A DNA stretch of 64,000 nucleotides, taken from Bradyrhizobium paxllaeri. GTDB lineage: Bacteria; Pseudomonadota; Alphaproteobacteria; Rhizobiales; Xanthobacteraceae. The notes beneath the pieces were generated by a model. The model did not search any database. It saw nothing but the letters and a program-made list of their open reading frames with translations, and was not told the DNA's origin. Location: NCBI RefSeq assembly GCF_001693515.2, contig NZ_CP042968.1:4836001-4900000 (forward strand). Direction: 5' to 3'. The translations under genes and the position numbers were made by a program. The first letter of the stretch is position 1, and the number at the start of each line of letters is the position of its first letter. Shown here piece after piece: positions 27,036 to 36,856 of this stretch.

Positions 27036-27815
27036 CTACCCCTGCCCCGCCAGCCAGAAGGTCTGGATCGTCGCCGCCAGATTGTTGATGCCGTGCAGGA
27101 CGATCGTCAGCCAGGTCGAGCCGGTGCGGTAGCGGAGATAGCCGAGCAGCACACCGATGGTGAACACCTCGCCGAAGAAGAACCAATCGTATTGCAGGTG
27201 CAGCGCGGTCCAGGCCAGCGACGACAGGAAGATCGCGCCAGCGACGCCAAGGCGCGATTCCGACCAGCCGCGATAGAGAAACCCGCGCGCGAAAATCTCT
27301 TCCCACATCGGCGCCGCGACGGTGAACGCAATCACCAGAAGCCACAGCGCCCCATCGGCCTGCGCGGATTTCAGCACCTCGCCCATGAAGCCCGACGTCA
27401 CCTCGCGCCCGAGCGCGCGCGACAGCAGGTCCCAGCCGCCGACGAGAATGACCAGCGCGGCGAGGCCGGTGAAGAAATTGCGCCATGAGGTCCAGCGCAG
27501 CGCCAGATAGTCGGTAAAGGATATCCGCGTCGGGCGGATCGCGATCCACGTCGCCAGCAGCACCGCGGGCAATCCGAGGATGACCGAGAGCGAGATGGTC
27601 AGGCCGCTGCCGACGACACGGATCGCCTCGGCGATGTCGAACGATCCGCCCTGCCGCAGCACGAAGTAGATGATGACTGTGAGCTGGCCGAGAAACATCC
27701 CGGCGAAGATAAACAAGCCCCACAGCGTAGTACCCCAGAACTTCCAGATGCGGGGTGGCTGATCGGGGATATCAGGCGGGGCTGCGACGGTGCTTGTAGG
27801 AGTAAGGGAGTCCAT
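27036..27815 (-). CDS. CPBP family intramembrane metalloprotease
   Basis: 259 residues, eight or so membrane segments. The CPBP (Abi/Rce1-like) motifs are present: EEIFARGFLYRG with Glu172, Glu173 and Arg177, then WTALHLQYDWFFFGEVF with a histidine, and LTIVLHGINNLAAT with the last histidine. These would form a membrane-embedded metal-dependent site. Bacterial members serve in prenyl-protein-type processing, bacteriocin self-immunity or unknown roles. Convergent with the AEC transporter, 8 bases apart. Confidence 0.9.
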   Translation of the reverse strand: MDSLTPTSTVAAPPDIPDQPPRIWKFWGTTLWGLFIFAGMFLGQLTVIIYFVLRQGGSFDIAEAIRVVGSGLTISLSVILGLPAVLLATWIAIRPTRISFTDYLALRWTSWRNFFTGLAALVILVGGWDLLSRALGREVTSGFMGEVLKSAQADGALWLLVIAFTVAAPMWEEIFARGFLYRGWSESRLGVAGAIFLSSLAWTALHLQYDWFFFGEVFTIGVLLGYLRYRTGSTWLTIVLHGINNLAATIQTFWLAGQG

Positions 27816-27850
27816 TACTGACTTTCGGTTGGCGAAAACTCTATCGGTTC

Positions 27851-27963
27851 GTCATGCCCGGGCTTGTCTGGGCATCCACGTCTTGATTCCTCGTTGAGAC
27901 GTAAGACGTGGATGGCCGGGTCATCGGCGCGAAGACGCGCTTCGCGCTTTTGCCCGGCCATGA
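27851..27963. repeat. Palindromic intergenic repeat, family R1
   Basis: Begins gtcatgcccgggcttg and ends with the complementary gcccggccatgac; an inner inverted pair (atccacgtctt / aagacgtggat) forms a second stem. A second copy near 36.8-38.3 kb has been split by an IS4-family element. It lies between two minus-strand genes. Confidence 0.8.
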
Positions 27964-27977
27964 CGGAGGGAACATAT

Positions 27978-29621
27978 TCACGGCAACGTGCGCTCCAGGA
28001 GGCCGCTTACATCCTTAGTAGCCAGATCGACCGCGCCGTACATGCCGGCATGATTCCCGGCAAGGCGCGTGGCGGCGAACAATACCGCGTGCGGCGGCGA
28101 CACGGCATTCAGCGCAGCAGCAGCCGCCAGCAGCGCCAGCCTTTCGACCGCCAGCCGCGCCACGCGCTCGCTGTCCGGCCGCCGGAACGCCTTGCCGATG
28201 AAGGCGATCACCTCGCCCGCGCCCGGCAATCCCAGCGTCTCGCCGGTTAGTTCATGCATGATCGTGGAGGCCACCTCCGGCTCGCGCGACAGCGCGCGCA
28301 GCACGTCGAGGCACATCACATTGCCGGAGCCTTCCCAGATCGCATTGACCGGCGACTCCCGGTAATGCCGCGCCAGAATGCCCTCCTCCACGTAACCATT
28401 GCCGCCGAGGCATTCCATCGCCTCATAGAGAAAGCCGGGCGCGCTCTTGCAGACCCAGTATTTGATCGCCGGCGTCAGCAGCCGCATATAGGCCGCCTCC
28501 TTGGCATCAACGGGCGCGCGGTCGAACGACCGGCACAGCCGCATCACCAGTGCGATCGTAGCCTCGACATGCAGCGCCATGTCCGACAGCACCGCCTGCA
28601 TCAGCGGCTGGTCGGCCAGATGTTTCTGGAACACGCTGCGATGCCGCGCGTGATGCAGCGCATGTGCGAGGCCCGACCGCATCAGGCCGGCGGAAGCAAT
28701 CGCGCAATCCTGCCGCGTCAACTGCACCATCTGGATGATGGTGCGGATGCCCTTGCCTTCCGCACCGACGCGCTCGGCATAGGCGCCATGAAACTCGACC
28801 TCGGAGGAGGCATTCGAGCGGTTGCCGAGCTTGTCCTTCAGCCGCTGGAAACGGATCGCGTTGATCGACCCGTCCGGCGCAAAGCGCGGCATCAGGAAGC
28901 AGCTCAGTCCTTCCTCGGCCTGCGCCAGAACGAGGAAGGCATCGCACATCGGCGCCGACATGAACCATTTGTGCCCGGTGATACTATAGGCGTCCCCATC
29001 GCGCTCCGCCCGCGTCATGTTGGAGCGGACGTCGGTGCCACCCTGCTTCTCGGTCATGCCCATGCCGAGCGTCATGCCACGCTTGTTCCACCATGGCTCA
29101 AAAGCCGGATCGTAGGATCGCGTGCCGAGCACCGGCATCACCTTGGCCAGCAGTTCCGGCTGCTCCGCCAGCGCGGCGACGGAGGCCCGCGTCATGGTGA
29201 TCGGGCAGAGATGCCCGGTCTCGACCTGGGCTGCCATGTAGAATTTGGCGGCGCGTATCACCTCCGACGCCCCGCCGGCCGGCTTGCCATCGGCGGTCCA
29301 GGTCGAGTTGTGCACGCCGGCGTGCGCGCTGTGCGCCATCAATTCGTGATAGGCCGGATGAAACTCGACCTCGTCGCGGCGGTTGCCTTTGGCATCATAG
29401 GTGCGCAGTTTCGGCGTGTTCTCGTTGGCGATGCGGCCGCGTTCGGCCATCGCCGCCGAGCCCCAATGCTTGCCAAATTCCGACAACTCTCCCTCGGCCG
29501 AAGCGCCCCCATTGGCGGCGACCGCCGCCACCAGCGGCCGGTCGGCCATATACAGATCGACATCCCAAAACGGCGGCGACTGGTTGAAGACCTCGTGGGT
29601 CGAAAATGCTGCCTGGCTCAT
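27978..29621 (-). CDS. aidB: AidB-like acyl-CoA dehydrogenase
   Basis: 547 residues, the length of AidB rather than of the 380-residue acyl-CoA dehydrogenases. Typical parts are the N-terminal HEVFNQSPPFWDVDLYMADR, the flavin-contact region GMGMTEKQGGTDVRSNMT, ITGHKWFMSAP, and ECLGGNGYVEEGILARHYRE with ESPVNAIWEGSGNV. AidB is induced in the adaptive response to alkylating agents and binds DNA; here there is no ada or alk neighbour, so the role may differ. The frame is intact. Confidence 0.92.
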   Translation of the reverse strand: MSQAAFSTHEVFNQSPPFWDVDLYMADRPLVAAVAANGGASAEGELSEFGKHWGSAAMAERGRIANENTPKLRTYDAKGNRRDEVEFHPAYHELMAHSAHAGVHNSTWTADGKPAGGASEVIRAAKFYMAAQVETGHLCPITMTRASVAALAEQPELLAKVMPVLGTRSYDPAFEPWWNKRGMTLGMGMTEKQGGTDVRSNMTRAERDGDAYSITGHKWFMSAPMCDAFLVLAQAEEGLSCFLMPRFAPDGSINAIRFQRLKDKLGNRSNASSEVEFHGAYAERVGAEGKGIRTIIQMVQLTRQDCAIASAGLMRSGLAHALHHARHRSVFQKHLADQPLMQAVLSDMALHVEATIALVMRLCRSFDRAPVDAKEAAYMRLLTPAIKYWVCKSAPGFLYEAMECLGGNGYVEEGILARHYRESPVNAIWEGSGNVMCLDVLRALSREPEVASTIMHELTGETLGLPGAGEVIAFIGKAFRRPDSERVARLAVERLALLAAAAALNAVSPPHAVLFAATRLAGNHAGMYGAVDLATKDVSGLLERTLP

Positions 29622-29752
29622 GGCTGGTCCTGGAACCGTGAATCATCCGCGGTGCGATCGGGAAATCATAGGCCTGACCGCCGGCGTGGGGCAGCGAAAA
29701 AAGCGATTCTGGCTATGTTTGAAACTCCGATCCCGCCGGGCCGCAGCCGAGG

Positions 29753-30166
29753 TCAGATCGCACGCGTCTTGTCCGCCTTGGTCTTGGAAGCCAGGATCGG
29801 AAGGATCTCCCCCGCACGCAGCGGCCGCCCGTTGGGGAAGGCGGACATCTCCAGCTTTGATGTACGCGTTGCTCCATCCACCGGAGAGACGAAGGCAAAG
29901 CGAACCTCAATCTTGTGCTTGACGGTATAACCCTGCCATTTCGGATGCTCGCGCGTCAGCGCTTCAGCAAGTTCGCAACGGAGCATGTCGGAGGTCGACG
30001 TCGTCTTCGTGATGCCCTCGCGCGTGACCTTTTCCATGTAGCATTGGTCATTGATGCTGCTGATGCGCGCATCGACGCGCCGATAGTTCACCCGCTTGTC
30101 ATACCCGTCGTAGGCGGCCAGTCCGGCAGCGCCGACCGCAACAATGGCAAAGGCTGCTAGACGCAT
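29753..30166 (-). CDS. Small protein of unknown function with N-terminal membrane anchor
   Basis: 137 residues from the ATG at 30166 with GGGAG about eight bases upstream. The N-terminal MRLAAFAIVAVGAAGLAAYD is a signal anchor or signal peptide. The rest is soluble with two cysteines (NDQCYMEKV and DMLRCELAEA), then VKHKIEVRFAFVSPVDGATR and the end PILASKTKADKTRAI. No domain recognised. It probably sits in the periplasm, or at the membrane facing it. Confidence 0.72.
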   Translation of the reverse strand: MRLAAFAIVAVGAAGLAAYDGYDKRVNYRRVDARISSINDQCYMEKVTREGITKTTSTSDMLRCELAEALTREHPKWQGYTVKHKIEVRFAFVSPVDGATRTSKLEMSAFPNGRPLRAGEILPILASKTKADKTRAI

Positions 30167-30300
30167 GCTTTTGTGCTCCCGTGTTGCCTGTACATCAGAT
30201 GTCGGCAATTAAGGAGTGTTGAACACGCTCTCAGCTACTTATGCGACGGCAACCGTTGTCTTGCGAAAATGCTTAGTATTTGAAGAAATCTCTTCGCACC

Positions 30301-31062
30301 TTATCGCGCCCGCGTGATCGGGAAATCATAGGCCTGCCTGCCCGCCCCCGGCAGCGAGAAGTGCCACCACTCCTTGGAATAGTTTACAAATCCTCGCCGC
30401 GCCATCACGTGAACCAGCTTCTCCCGCCAGCGGCGCTGGGCTGCCGTGATGGATTTCGCCGCCGTGTGCGACTTGGTGTCGGAGCAATCATAGCCGGTGC
30501 CCATGTCGACGCTGCCGTCAGGCGCGCGCAGGTTCACATTGGCGGTGCAGTCGGCATAGTCTCTGGTGGAATCGAAGGTGGCCGAATTGTCGGCTTTCAG
30601 ATCGACCAAAGTCAGATCGAGCGCAGCGCCGGTGGAATGGCCGGAGCGCTCGGCGATATAGCCCAGGCGAAACAGGTCGGCCTTGCTGAACGCGGGATTG
30701 TAGCGCTTCTGCGCCGGCGTTTCGCGGCCGTCGCGCGACCAGGCCACCATGTCGGCGACCGCGCGCGTCGGCCGGTAGCAGTCGAACATTTTCAGCGACA
30801 GGTTCTGCAGCGCGAGTTCTTCCTGAACGCTTTTCAGGAGCGTGCCGACCTCGCGCTTCACCACGCATTCGGCGGCCTCATATCCCCTGAGCGGACGGCC
30901 GACAAAATTGTTCGAGCCGGCGTAGCGGATATCCTGGAGGATGGTCGGATCGACATCGCGCAGATAGACGAAACCGGCCGGCAGCTTCTGCGCCTCTGCG
31001 GCGACGCTGGCCAGACAGCACGCTGCAAGAATGGCAGCGAATCCTCTCGCTGCGCGGATCAC
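30301..31062 (-). CDS. Secreted D-alanyl-D-alanine dipeptidase (VanX/DdpX type)
   Basis: 253 residues from a GTG at 31062 that overlaps the stop of the caspase-like gene by four bases (GTGA). A signal peptide runs to about residue 25 (SVAAEAQK). VanX family motifs: YATE-like strand FVYLRDVDPTILQDIRYAGS, the zinc ligands in SGHSTGAALDLTLVD, and the EWWHF motif near the C-terminus. The enzyme hydrolyses D-Ala-D-Ala, or in related proteins other D-Ala dipeptides, in the periplasm. Coupling to a caspase-like secreted protein is the notable point. Confidence 0.9.
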   Translation of the reverse strand: MIRAARGFAAILAACCLASVAAEAQKLPAGFVYLRDVDPTILQDIRYAGSNNFVGRPLRGYEAAECVVKREVGTLLKSVQEELALQNLSLKMFDCYRPTRAVADMVAWSRDGRETPAQKRYNPAFSKADLFRLGYIAERSGHSTGAALDLTLVDLKADNSATFDSTRDYADCTANVNLRAPDGSVDMGTGYDCSDTKSHTAAKSITAAQRRWREKLVHVMARRGFVNYSKEWWHFSLPGAGRQAYDFPITRAR

Positions 31063-32465
31063 GGCGCCCGCTCCGAGCTGACCACCAGTTTCGTGAGCGC
31101 GGTATCCGTGTATCTGTTGCCGGCCCAGACATCGTCGATGATGAATTTCACCCAGTAGGCCCTGATCGGTTTGGACAGGGTGAGCACCTCCGAGCCGAGG
31201 TTGTCGCGCAGCGTGTAGGTCTGCGTCTCCCCTTGCGAGAACACGGCGCGCAACTGGCGCACGCGGTTGTTCTTCTGGAAGATATCGCTGCTCTTCTGAT
31301 AGCCGTTCCGGACGGTGATGGACTTCATCAGACGCATGGCGTCGAACTCGATCGTGATCCACTCGCCGACGCCATTGCCGTCCCTGCCCTCCACCCATGC
31401 GTCGCCGGTGGAACCGGCGAAAAGATTCTGCACGCCATAGGAATTGCCGAACTGCGACTTGCGCACCGAACTGACGCAATAGGTCTCGTTGCCGTTGCGC
31501 GCGCAGCTTTCGCCCGGCGCGCCCGGCCGTGACGGCCGCACCACGCGCTCGGTTTCAGGCGCGACATTCGCAAGCTTGGTGGCAAGTTGCTCGACGCGGC
31601 CGCCGCTCAACTGCCCCGCCAAATAGATGCGGCCGCCGAGGGTCTGATCGTAGTAGGCTGGCGTTTGCTCATGCGGTGCGGGCTGGCCGCGCTCATCGAT
31701 TGCCTTCAGCGCCAGTTCGGCGACGCGTTCGCGCACTTCGACGGCGAGATCGCCGAGGTGCAGGTCCGGGCGCTTGAGCTGCTCGTCGAAGATCCGCGTA
31801 AACACCGAATTGTGCGCGGAGTCGTTGACGCCCAGGCGATCCAGCGCGGTCTGGCCGATGCCGGCGGAATACAGCGTGAAGATGCCGCGCGCAGGCTTGG
31901 CATCGGCCAGCCCCCGCGTGTTGCCGATCGAGCGGCCGGCGTTACGCGGGAACGGGTTGTCGCGGCAGGCATCGATCACCAGCAGCGCCACGCGGACCGA
32001 TCGCGCCTGCAATTCGGCGATCAGATCCGGCTCGGCGAGCGAGGCGCCGCGCACGCGCGCCTCCGCGCCTTCGGTCACCGCCGGTACATCGCTCGGCACC
32101 AGGTAGTTGACGCCTGAGATCGCGACGCCATGCCCGGCGAAGAACAGCGCCGCCGTATCGCCCGGCTGCAGCCGCGCGGTGAATTCGGCGAGCTTGTCGA
32201 TCATGGCCTGGCGGCCGAGATTGGTGCCGACGATGACCTCGAAACCGAGCGACCTCAGCGTCCCCGCGACCGTGGTGGCGTCGTTGACGGCCTTCTTGAG
32301 CTGCCGGTCGGCGGGCAGATTGGGATAGAGGTCGTTGCCGATGGCGAGTGCGACGCGCTTCTCGGCGATGGCCGGCGTCGCCGCGAGAGGCACCAGCGCC
32401 ATGCAGGCGATGGCGCCGGCCAGCGTCCGCAAAGCGATCACGACGGATTGAATGAAATGCCGCAC
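31059..32465 (-). CDS. Secreted caspase-like protease (peptidase C14) with C-terminal discoidin-like domain
   Basis: 468 residues. A signal peptide covers about residues 1-34 (ending PAIAEKRVAL). The caspase-like domain, residues 35-280, has the catalytic dyad His112 in LFFAGHGVAI and Cys167 in LVIDACRDNP, with the strand VALAIGNDLYPN at its start. The C-terminal part, about 330-465, reads like a NADase-type or F5/8C-like glycan-binding beta-sandwich (GVGEWITIEFDAMRLMKSIT, WVKFIIDDVWAGNRYTDTAL). The pair with VanX on one message suggests periplasmic or cell-wall action. Substrate unknown. Confidence 0.88.
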   Translation of the reverse strand: MRHFIQSVVIALRTLAGAIACMALVPLAATPAIAEKRVALAIGNDLYPNLPADRQLKKAVNDATTVAGTLRSLGFEVIVGTNLGRQAMIDKLAEFTARLQPGDTAALFFAGHGVAISGVNYLVPSDVPAVTEGAEARVRGASLAEPDLIAELQARSVRVALLVIDACRDNPFPRNAGRSIGNTRGLADAKPARGIFTLYSAGIGQTALDRLGVNDSAHNSVFTRIFDEQLKRPDLHLGDLAVEVRERVAELALKAIDERGQPAPHEQTPAYYDQTLGGRIYLAGQLSGGRVEQLATKLANVAPETERVVRPSRPGAPGESCARNGNETYCVSSVRKSQFGNSYGVQNLFAGSTGDAWVEGRDGNGVGEWITIEFDAMRLMKSITVRNGYQKSSDIFQKNNRVRQLRAVFSQGETQTYTLRDNLGSEVLTLSKPIRAYWVKFIIDDVWAGNRYTDTALTKLVVSSERAP

Positions 32466-32637
32466 GTTTCCTTGGGCCCGATGCGCCGCGCGCCGATCCC
32501 GTCATCCTAGCGGAAACAGCCGCCGCGGAACACCGGCAGGCGCCATTTACCCTGTCGCCGAAGCCCTAGTGGATAAGTCCGGACGCCGGATTTGACGCTT
32601 GCCCCGGGTGGCATCTCTGCCTATAGCTCTGGCTTTA

Positions 32638-33591
32638 ATGACCCCTGCATCGAAATCGACCTTCGTCCTCGGGCACCGGCATCTGCTGGGAATCGAGGGG
32701 CTTTCCGCTGCCGATATTACCGGCCTGCTCGACCTTTCCGAGGAATATGTCGAGCTCAACCGCCAGGTGGACAAAAAGCGCACTTCGTTGCGCGGTCGCA
32801 CCCAGGTGAACCTGTTTTTCGAGGCCTCGACCCGGACCCAGTCCTCGTTCGAACTGGCAGGAAAACGGCTCGGCGCCGACGTCATGAACATGTCGGTGTC
32901 CTCGTCCTCGATCCGCAAGGGCGAGACCCTGATGGACACGGCGGTGACGCTCAACGCCATGCACCCGGACATCCTGGTGGTGCGGCACCACGCTTCCGGC
33001 GCGGTGGAACTTCTGGCGCGCAAGGTCGACGGTTCCGTGATCAATGCTGGCGACGGCGCCCACGAACACCCGACCCAGGCGCTGCTGGACGCGCTGACCA
33101 TCCGCCGGAATAAAGGCCGGCTCGAGGGCCTCGTGATCGCGATCTGCGGCGACGTCATGCACTCCCGCGTGGCCCGCTCAAACATCCTCCTGCTCAACAC
33201 CATGGGCGCCCGCGTCCGCGTGGTGGCCCCCTCCACGCTGCTGCCGCGCGGCATCGAGCGGATGGGTGTCGAGGTCGCGCGCGACATGCGCGAGGGCCTC
33301 AACGGCGCCGATATCGTGATGATGCTGCGGCTGCAGCGCGAGCGCATGAACGGCTCGTTCGTGCCGTCGTCGGGCGAATACTTTCACTATTTCGGCCTCG
33401 ACCAGAAGAAACTATCCTACGCCAAGCCGGATGCGCTGGTGATGCATCCGGGCCCGATGAACCGCGGCGTCGAGATCGACTCGCTGGTGGCAGACGGCGC
33501 GCAATCGCTGATCCGTGAACAAGTCGAAATGGGAGTGGCAGTGCGGATGGCGGTGCTGGAAGCGCTCGCCCGCAACCTGCCGAACGCGTAA
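32638..33591 (+). CDS. pyrB: Aspartate carbamoyltransferase catalytic subunit
   Basis: 317 residues from the ATG at 32638. The carbamoyl-phosphate motif [11 protein letters not shown] (residues 60-70) with STRT at 64-67, the aspartate-site [12 protein letters not shown] region, and the C-terminal [16 protein letters not shown] are all present. It catalyses carbamoyl phosphate plus aspartate to carbamoyl aspartate in pyrimidine synthesis. The pyrC-like gene starts three bases after its stop, so the two are surely co-transcribed. An in-frame start 13 codons upstream (32599) is less likely. Confidence 0.96.
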   Translation: MTPASKSTFVLGHRHLLGIEGLSAADITGLLDLSEEYVELNRQVDKKRTSLRGRTQVNLFFEASTRTQSSFELAGKRLGADVMNMSVSSSSIRKGETLMDTAVTLNAMHPDILVVRHHASGAVELLARKVDGSVINAGDGAHEHPTQALLDALTIRRNKGRLEGLVIAICGDVMHSRVARSNILLLNTMGARVRVVAPSTLLPRGIERMGVEVARDMREGLNGADIVMMLRLQRERMNGSFVPSSGEYFHYFGLDQKKLSYAKPDALVMHPGPMNRGVEIDSLVADGAQSLIREQVEMGVAVRMAVLEALARNLPNA

Positions 33592-33594
33592 ATC

Positions 33595-34896
33595 ATGCTG
33601 ACCGACCGCCGCCCGATCCTGCTCGCCAATGCCCGCGTCGTCGATCCCTCCAGGGATTTCGACGGACCCGGCGACGTCCTGATTGCCGATGGCACCATCC
33701 GCGACAGCAAACGCGGCATCGGCGCCGCCGGCGTGCCGGAAGGCACCGACATCATCAATTGCGCCGGCAAGATCGTAGCCCCCGGGCTGATCGACATGCG
33801 CGCCTTCGTCGGCGAACCCGGCGCCAGCCACCGCGAGACCTTCGCCTCCGCGAGCCAGGCGGCGGCGGCCGGCGGCATCACCACCATCATCTGCCAGCCA
33901 GACACCTCGCCCGTCATCGACAATTCGGCGACGGTCGATTTCGTGCTGCGCCGCGCCCGCGACACCGCGATCGTCAACATCCACCCGATGGCCGCGCTGA
34001 CCAAGGGCCTGGGCGGCCTGGAGATGACCGAGATCGGGCTGTTGAAGGCTGCCGGCGCGGTTGCCTTCACCGATGGCGACAAGAGCGTCACCAATGCGCA
34101 AGTGATGCGGCGGGCGCTGACCTATGCGCGCGATTTCGACGCGCTGATCGTCCACCACACCGAAGACCCCGACCTCGTCGGCGAAGGCGTGATGAACGAG
34201 GGCGAGTTCGCAGCAAGGCTCGGCCTGATCGGCATTCCCAATGCCGCCGAGTGCATCATCCTCGAGCGCGACATGCGGCTCGTAGCGCTGACCGGCGGGC
34301 GCTACCACGCGGCCTCGCTGTCCTCGATGGAGTCGCTGGAGATCCTCAAGCGGGCGCGCGATGCCGGCCTCGACGTCAGCGCCTCCGTTTCGATCAACCA
34401 CGTCACGCTGAACGAAAACGATATCGGCCCCTACCGGACCTTCCTGAAACTGTCGCCGCCGCTGCGCACCGAGGAAGACCGCCTCGCCCTCGTCGCGGCC
34501 GTCGCCTCCGGCCTGGTCGACGTCGTGATGTCCGACCACAACCCGCAGGACGTCGAAGTCAAGCGGCTGCCGTTCGCGGAAGCGGCAGCCGGCGCGGTCG
34601 GCCTGCAGACCATGCTGCCGGCGGCGCTGCGGCTGATCCACAATGGCGAGATGGACTTCAAGACGCTGATCCGGGCGATGTCGACGCGGCCGGCGGAGTT
34701 GCTTGGCCTGCCCGGCGGCTCGCTGCGGGCGGGTTCCCCGGCCGATGTCATCGTGATCGATCCCGATACGCCCTGGGTGCTCGATCCCACCGACCTCAAA
34801 TCGCAATGCAAGAACACCCCGTTCGACGAAGCCCGCTTCTCGGGACGCGTCGTGCGTACTATCGTGGGCGGACGGACGGTCTATGAACATGTCTGA
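33595..34896 (+). CDS. pyrC: Dihydroorotase-like protein lacking the metal-binding HxH (PyrC')
   Basis: 433 residues, class I dihydroorotase length and order. The normal PGxxDxHxHxREPG strand is here [14 protein letters not shown] with Arg69 and Phe71 in place of the two zinc-binding histidines. Later parts are kept: [12 protein letters not shown], the [13 protein letters not shown] histidine, and MSDHNPQD. Pseudo-dihydroorotases that pair with PyrB in a complex are known in Pseudomonas. I infer a structural partner of the aspartate carbamoyltransferase, with a working PyrC encoded elsewhere. Confidence 0.88.
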   Translation: MLTDRRPILLANARVVDPSRDFDGPGDVLIADGTIRDSKRGIGAAGVPEGTDIINCAGKIVAPGLIDMRAFVGEPGASHRETFASASQAAAAGGITTIICQPDTSPVIDNSATVDFVLRRARDTAIVNIHPMAALTKGLGGLEMTEIGLLKAAGAVAFTDGDKSVTNAQVMRRALTYARDFDALIVHHTEDPDLVGEGVMNEGEFAARLGLIGIPNAAECIILERDMRLVALTGGRYHAASLSSMESLEILKRARDAGLDVSASVSINHVTLNENDIGPYRTFLKLSPPLRTEEDRLALVAAVASGLVDVVMSDHNPQDVEVKRLPFAEAAAGAVGLQTMLPAALRLIHNGEMDFKTLIRAMSTRPAELLGLPGGSLRAGSPADVIVIDPDTPWVLDPTDLKSQCKNTPFDEARFSGRVVRTIVGGRTVYEHV

Positions 34897-34931
34897 TTCG
34901 CCCGGTACGGGCCGCGGTGGGAGCTACCGCA

Positions 34932-35522
34932 ATGTCTGACGCATTCCTCATCGTCGCCTTCCTGATCGGATATCTGCTCGGGTCGATCCCGTTCGGTCTG
35001 GTGCTGACCAAACTGGCCGGGACGCAGGATCTGCGCACGATCGGAAGCGGCAATATCGGCGCCACCAACGTGCTGCGCACCGGCAGCAAGGGCCTCGCGG
35101 CGGCAACGCTGATCGGCGACATGCTCAAGGGCACGATCGCCGTCATCATCGCCGGCTACTACGGCGGCGCCAATGCGGCGATGCTGGCCGCGCTGGGCGC
35201 CTTCCTCGGCCACCTCTTCCCGGTCTGGCTCAAGTTCAACGGCGGCAAAGGCGTCGCCACCTATATCGGCGTGCTGATCGGCCTGTTCTGGCCGGCAGCC
35301 CTGATATTCTGCCTGATCTGGTTGGCTACCGCCTTCACCACGCGCTATTCGTCGCTGTCGGCGCTGATCGCCGCCTTCGTGACGCCGCTATTCCTGTGGT
35401 GGTTCGGCCACCCTGCGCTGGCCTCGCTGTTCGTCGTGCTGACGCTGCTCCTGTTCTGGAAGCACAGCGAGAACATCAAGCGGCTGCAATCCGGCACCGA
35501 GGGGCGGATCGGGGCGAAGTAA
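34932..35522 (+). CDS. plsY: Acyl-phosphate glycerol-3-phosphate acyltransferase PlsY
   Basis: 196 residues from the ATG at 34932. The three conserved PlsY motifs are clear: [28 protein letters not shown] (motif 1) and [12 protein letters not shown] (motif 2), followed by [13 protein letters not shown]. It has about five membrane helices. It transfers the acyl group from acyl-phosphate to glycerol-3-phosphate, the first step in phospholipid synthesis. In this genome it follows the pyr genes closely, and in related genomes it is followed by dprA and topA. Confidence 0.95.
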   Translation: MSDAFLIVAFLIGYLLGSIPFGLVLTKLAGTQDLRTIGSGNIGATNVLRTGSKGLAAATLIGDMLKGTIAVIIAGYYGGANAAMLAALGAFLGHLFPVWLKFNGGKGVATYIGVLIGLFWPAALIFCLIWLATAFTTRYSSLSALIAAFVTPLFLWWFGHPALASLFVVLTLLLFWKHSENIKRLQSGTEGRIGAK

Positions 35523-35526
35523 GGCT

Positions 35527-36768
35527 TCATTTCCGGGCAAGCGCGTCCTCCACAAACCGCGCCGCCGCCAATGCCTGTGCATCCGCGCCGTATCGCGCGA
35601 TCACCTGCACGCCGACCGGCAGTCCGCCATCTGCGACATATGCGGGCACGTTGACGCAAGGCACGCCCATCAGTGTCCAGAGACGGTTGTAACGGGCATC
35701 GCCGGTCGAGCCCAATCCCTTGGGCGCCGCGCCGGGTGCCGACAGGGTCAGCAGCACATCGACATCGTCGAACACTTTTTCCAATGCCTGTCTGGCGCGA
35801 TGCGCTGTTTCGATCGCTGCGTCATAGGCGGCAGGCGTCGTGTCCCTGTTCTCGTCAAGCTTGCTCCGCAGCAACGGCGCCATCGCGTCGTAATGTTCGC
35901 GGTACTCCCAGGCGAGCGCCCGATGCGCCTCGAACTCCTGTATCAGCGGATGGGCGCGCCACGCCTCCGCAACATTTTTCTGCAAATCAACCCCATGCAC
36001 AGTAGCACCGGCGCGTTCCGCCACGCGCGCGGCGGTCTGCAACGCTTCCGCGCCCGCGGCTTCCGGCGCACCGGCAAAGTGTTGCGTTACGACGCCGATG
36101 CGCGGCGGGGCAACCGATGCAGACGGCACCAATTCAGGCCGACCGGTCATCGCGGACAGCCCGCGCGCCACGTCGTCCACGCCGGCCGCAAACAGGCCTA
36201 CCGTGTCGAGCGTCCACGAATAGCATTTGACGCCGACCGTAGGCAGCAAACGATAGGACGGCTTGATCGCGGCGACGCCGCAGAACGAGGCCGGCCGGAT
36301 CACCGAGCCACCGGTCTGCGTTCCCAGCGCCAGCGGAATCATGCCGGCCGCCACCGCTGCCGCCGAGCCGGACGACGATCCGCCGGGCGTGTGACCATGA
36401 TTGTGCGGATTGAGCGTCGGCGTCGGATCGACCGAGGCGAACGCCGTCGTCGTGGTCTTGCCGACGATGGTTGCGCCCACCTGCTTCAGCATCATCACCA
36501 CGGCCGCGTCGCCGCGCGAGCGGAAACCCCGGTAGATCGGCGAGCCCATTTCGGTCGGGAAATCCGCGGTATCCATGATGTCCTTGATGCCGACCGCAAT
36601 TCCTCGCAGCGGCCCGGCGCGCGACGCACGCACCTCATCGGAATGGCAGACGAAGGCGCCGATGGTCTTGTCGTGCTCGCAGATCGCTTCCTGCGATTGT
36701 GCGATGGCGGCATCGGCGGAGAGATCCCCGGAATCGATGCGGCGCTGGAGTTCAGCGAGTGAAATCAT
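35527..36768 (-). CDS. Amidase signature protein
   Basis: 413 residues with the amidase-signature triad: Lys in GIAVGIKDIMDT, the cis-Ser in TPGGSSSGSAAAV, and the nucleophile Ser in LGTQTGGSVIRPA. It is shorter than GatA in the same window and lacks its C-terminal motifs, so it is a stand-alone amidase; substrate unknown. It is convergent with plsY, four bases apart. Possibly acquired, since it sits where dprA is expected next. Confidence 0.9.
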   Translation of the reverse strand: MISLAELQRRIDSGDLSADAAIAQSQEAICEHDKTIGAFVCHSDEVRASRAGPLRGIAVGIKDIMDTADFPTEMGSPIYRGFRSRGDAAVVMMLKQVGATIVGKTTTTAFASVDPTPTLNPHNHGHTPGGSSSGSAAAVAAGMIPLALGTQTGGSVIRPASFCGVAAIKPSYRLLPTVGVKCYSWTLDTVGLFAAGVDDVARGLSAMTGRPELVPSASVAPPRIGVVTQHFAGAPEAAGAEALQTAARVAERAGATVHGVDLQKNVAEAWRAHPLIQEFEAHRALAWEYREHYDAMAPLLRSKLDENRDTTPAAYDAAIETAHRARQALEKVFDDVDVLLTLSAPGAAPKGLGSTGDARYNRLWTLMGVPCVNVPAYVADGGLPVGVQVIARYGADAQALAAARFVEDALARK

Positions 36769-36845
36769 GGGAATGCTTCCTGCAATGAACTTTTAGAGAC
36801 GACCTGGTCAGGAGATCAAGTGGAACCCTCTCTCACGTCATGGCC

Positions 36846-36856
36846 GGGCTTGACCC
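36846..36856. other. Left target-site duplication of the IS4 element
   Basis: GGGCTTGACCC, an 11-base GGG-N5-CCC site. The right copy at 38122-38132 is GGGCTTGTCCC, one mismatch. IS4-family elements make 9-12 base duplications, and IS231 prefers exactly GGG-N5-CCC. Confidence 0.75.

Noticed and set aside
28254..29930. 558-codon plus frame opposite the AidB-like gene
   Set aside because: Antisense shadow with His/Arg-rich sequence and no domain.
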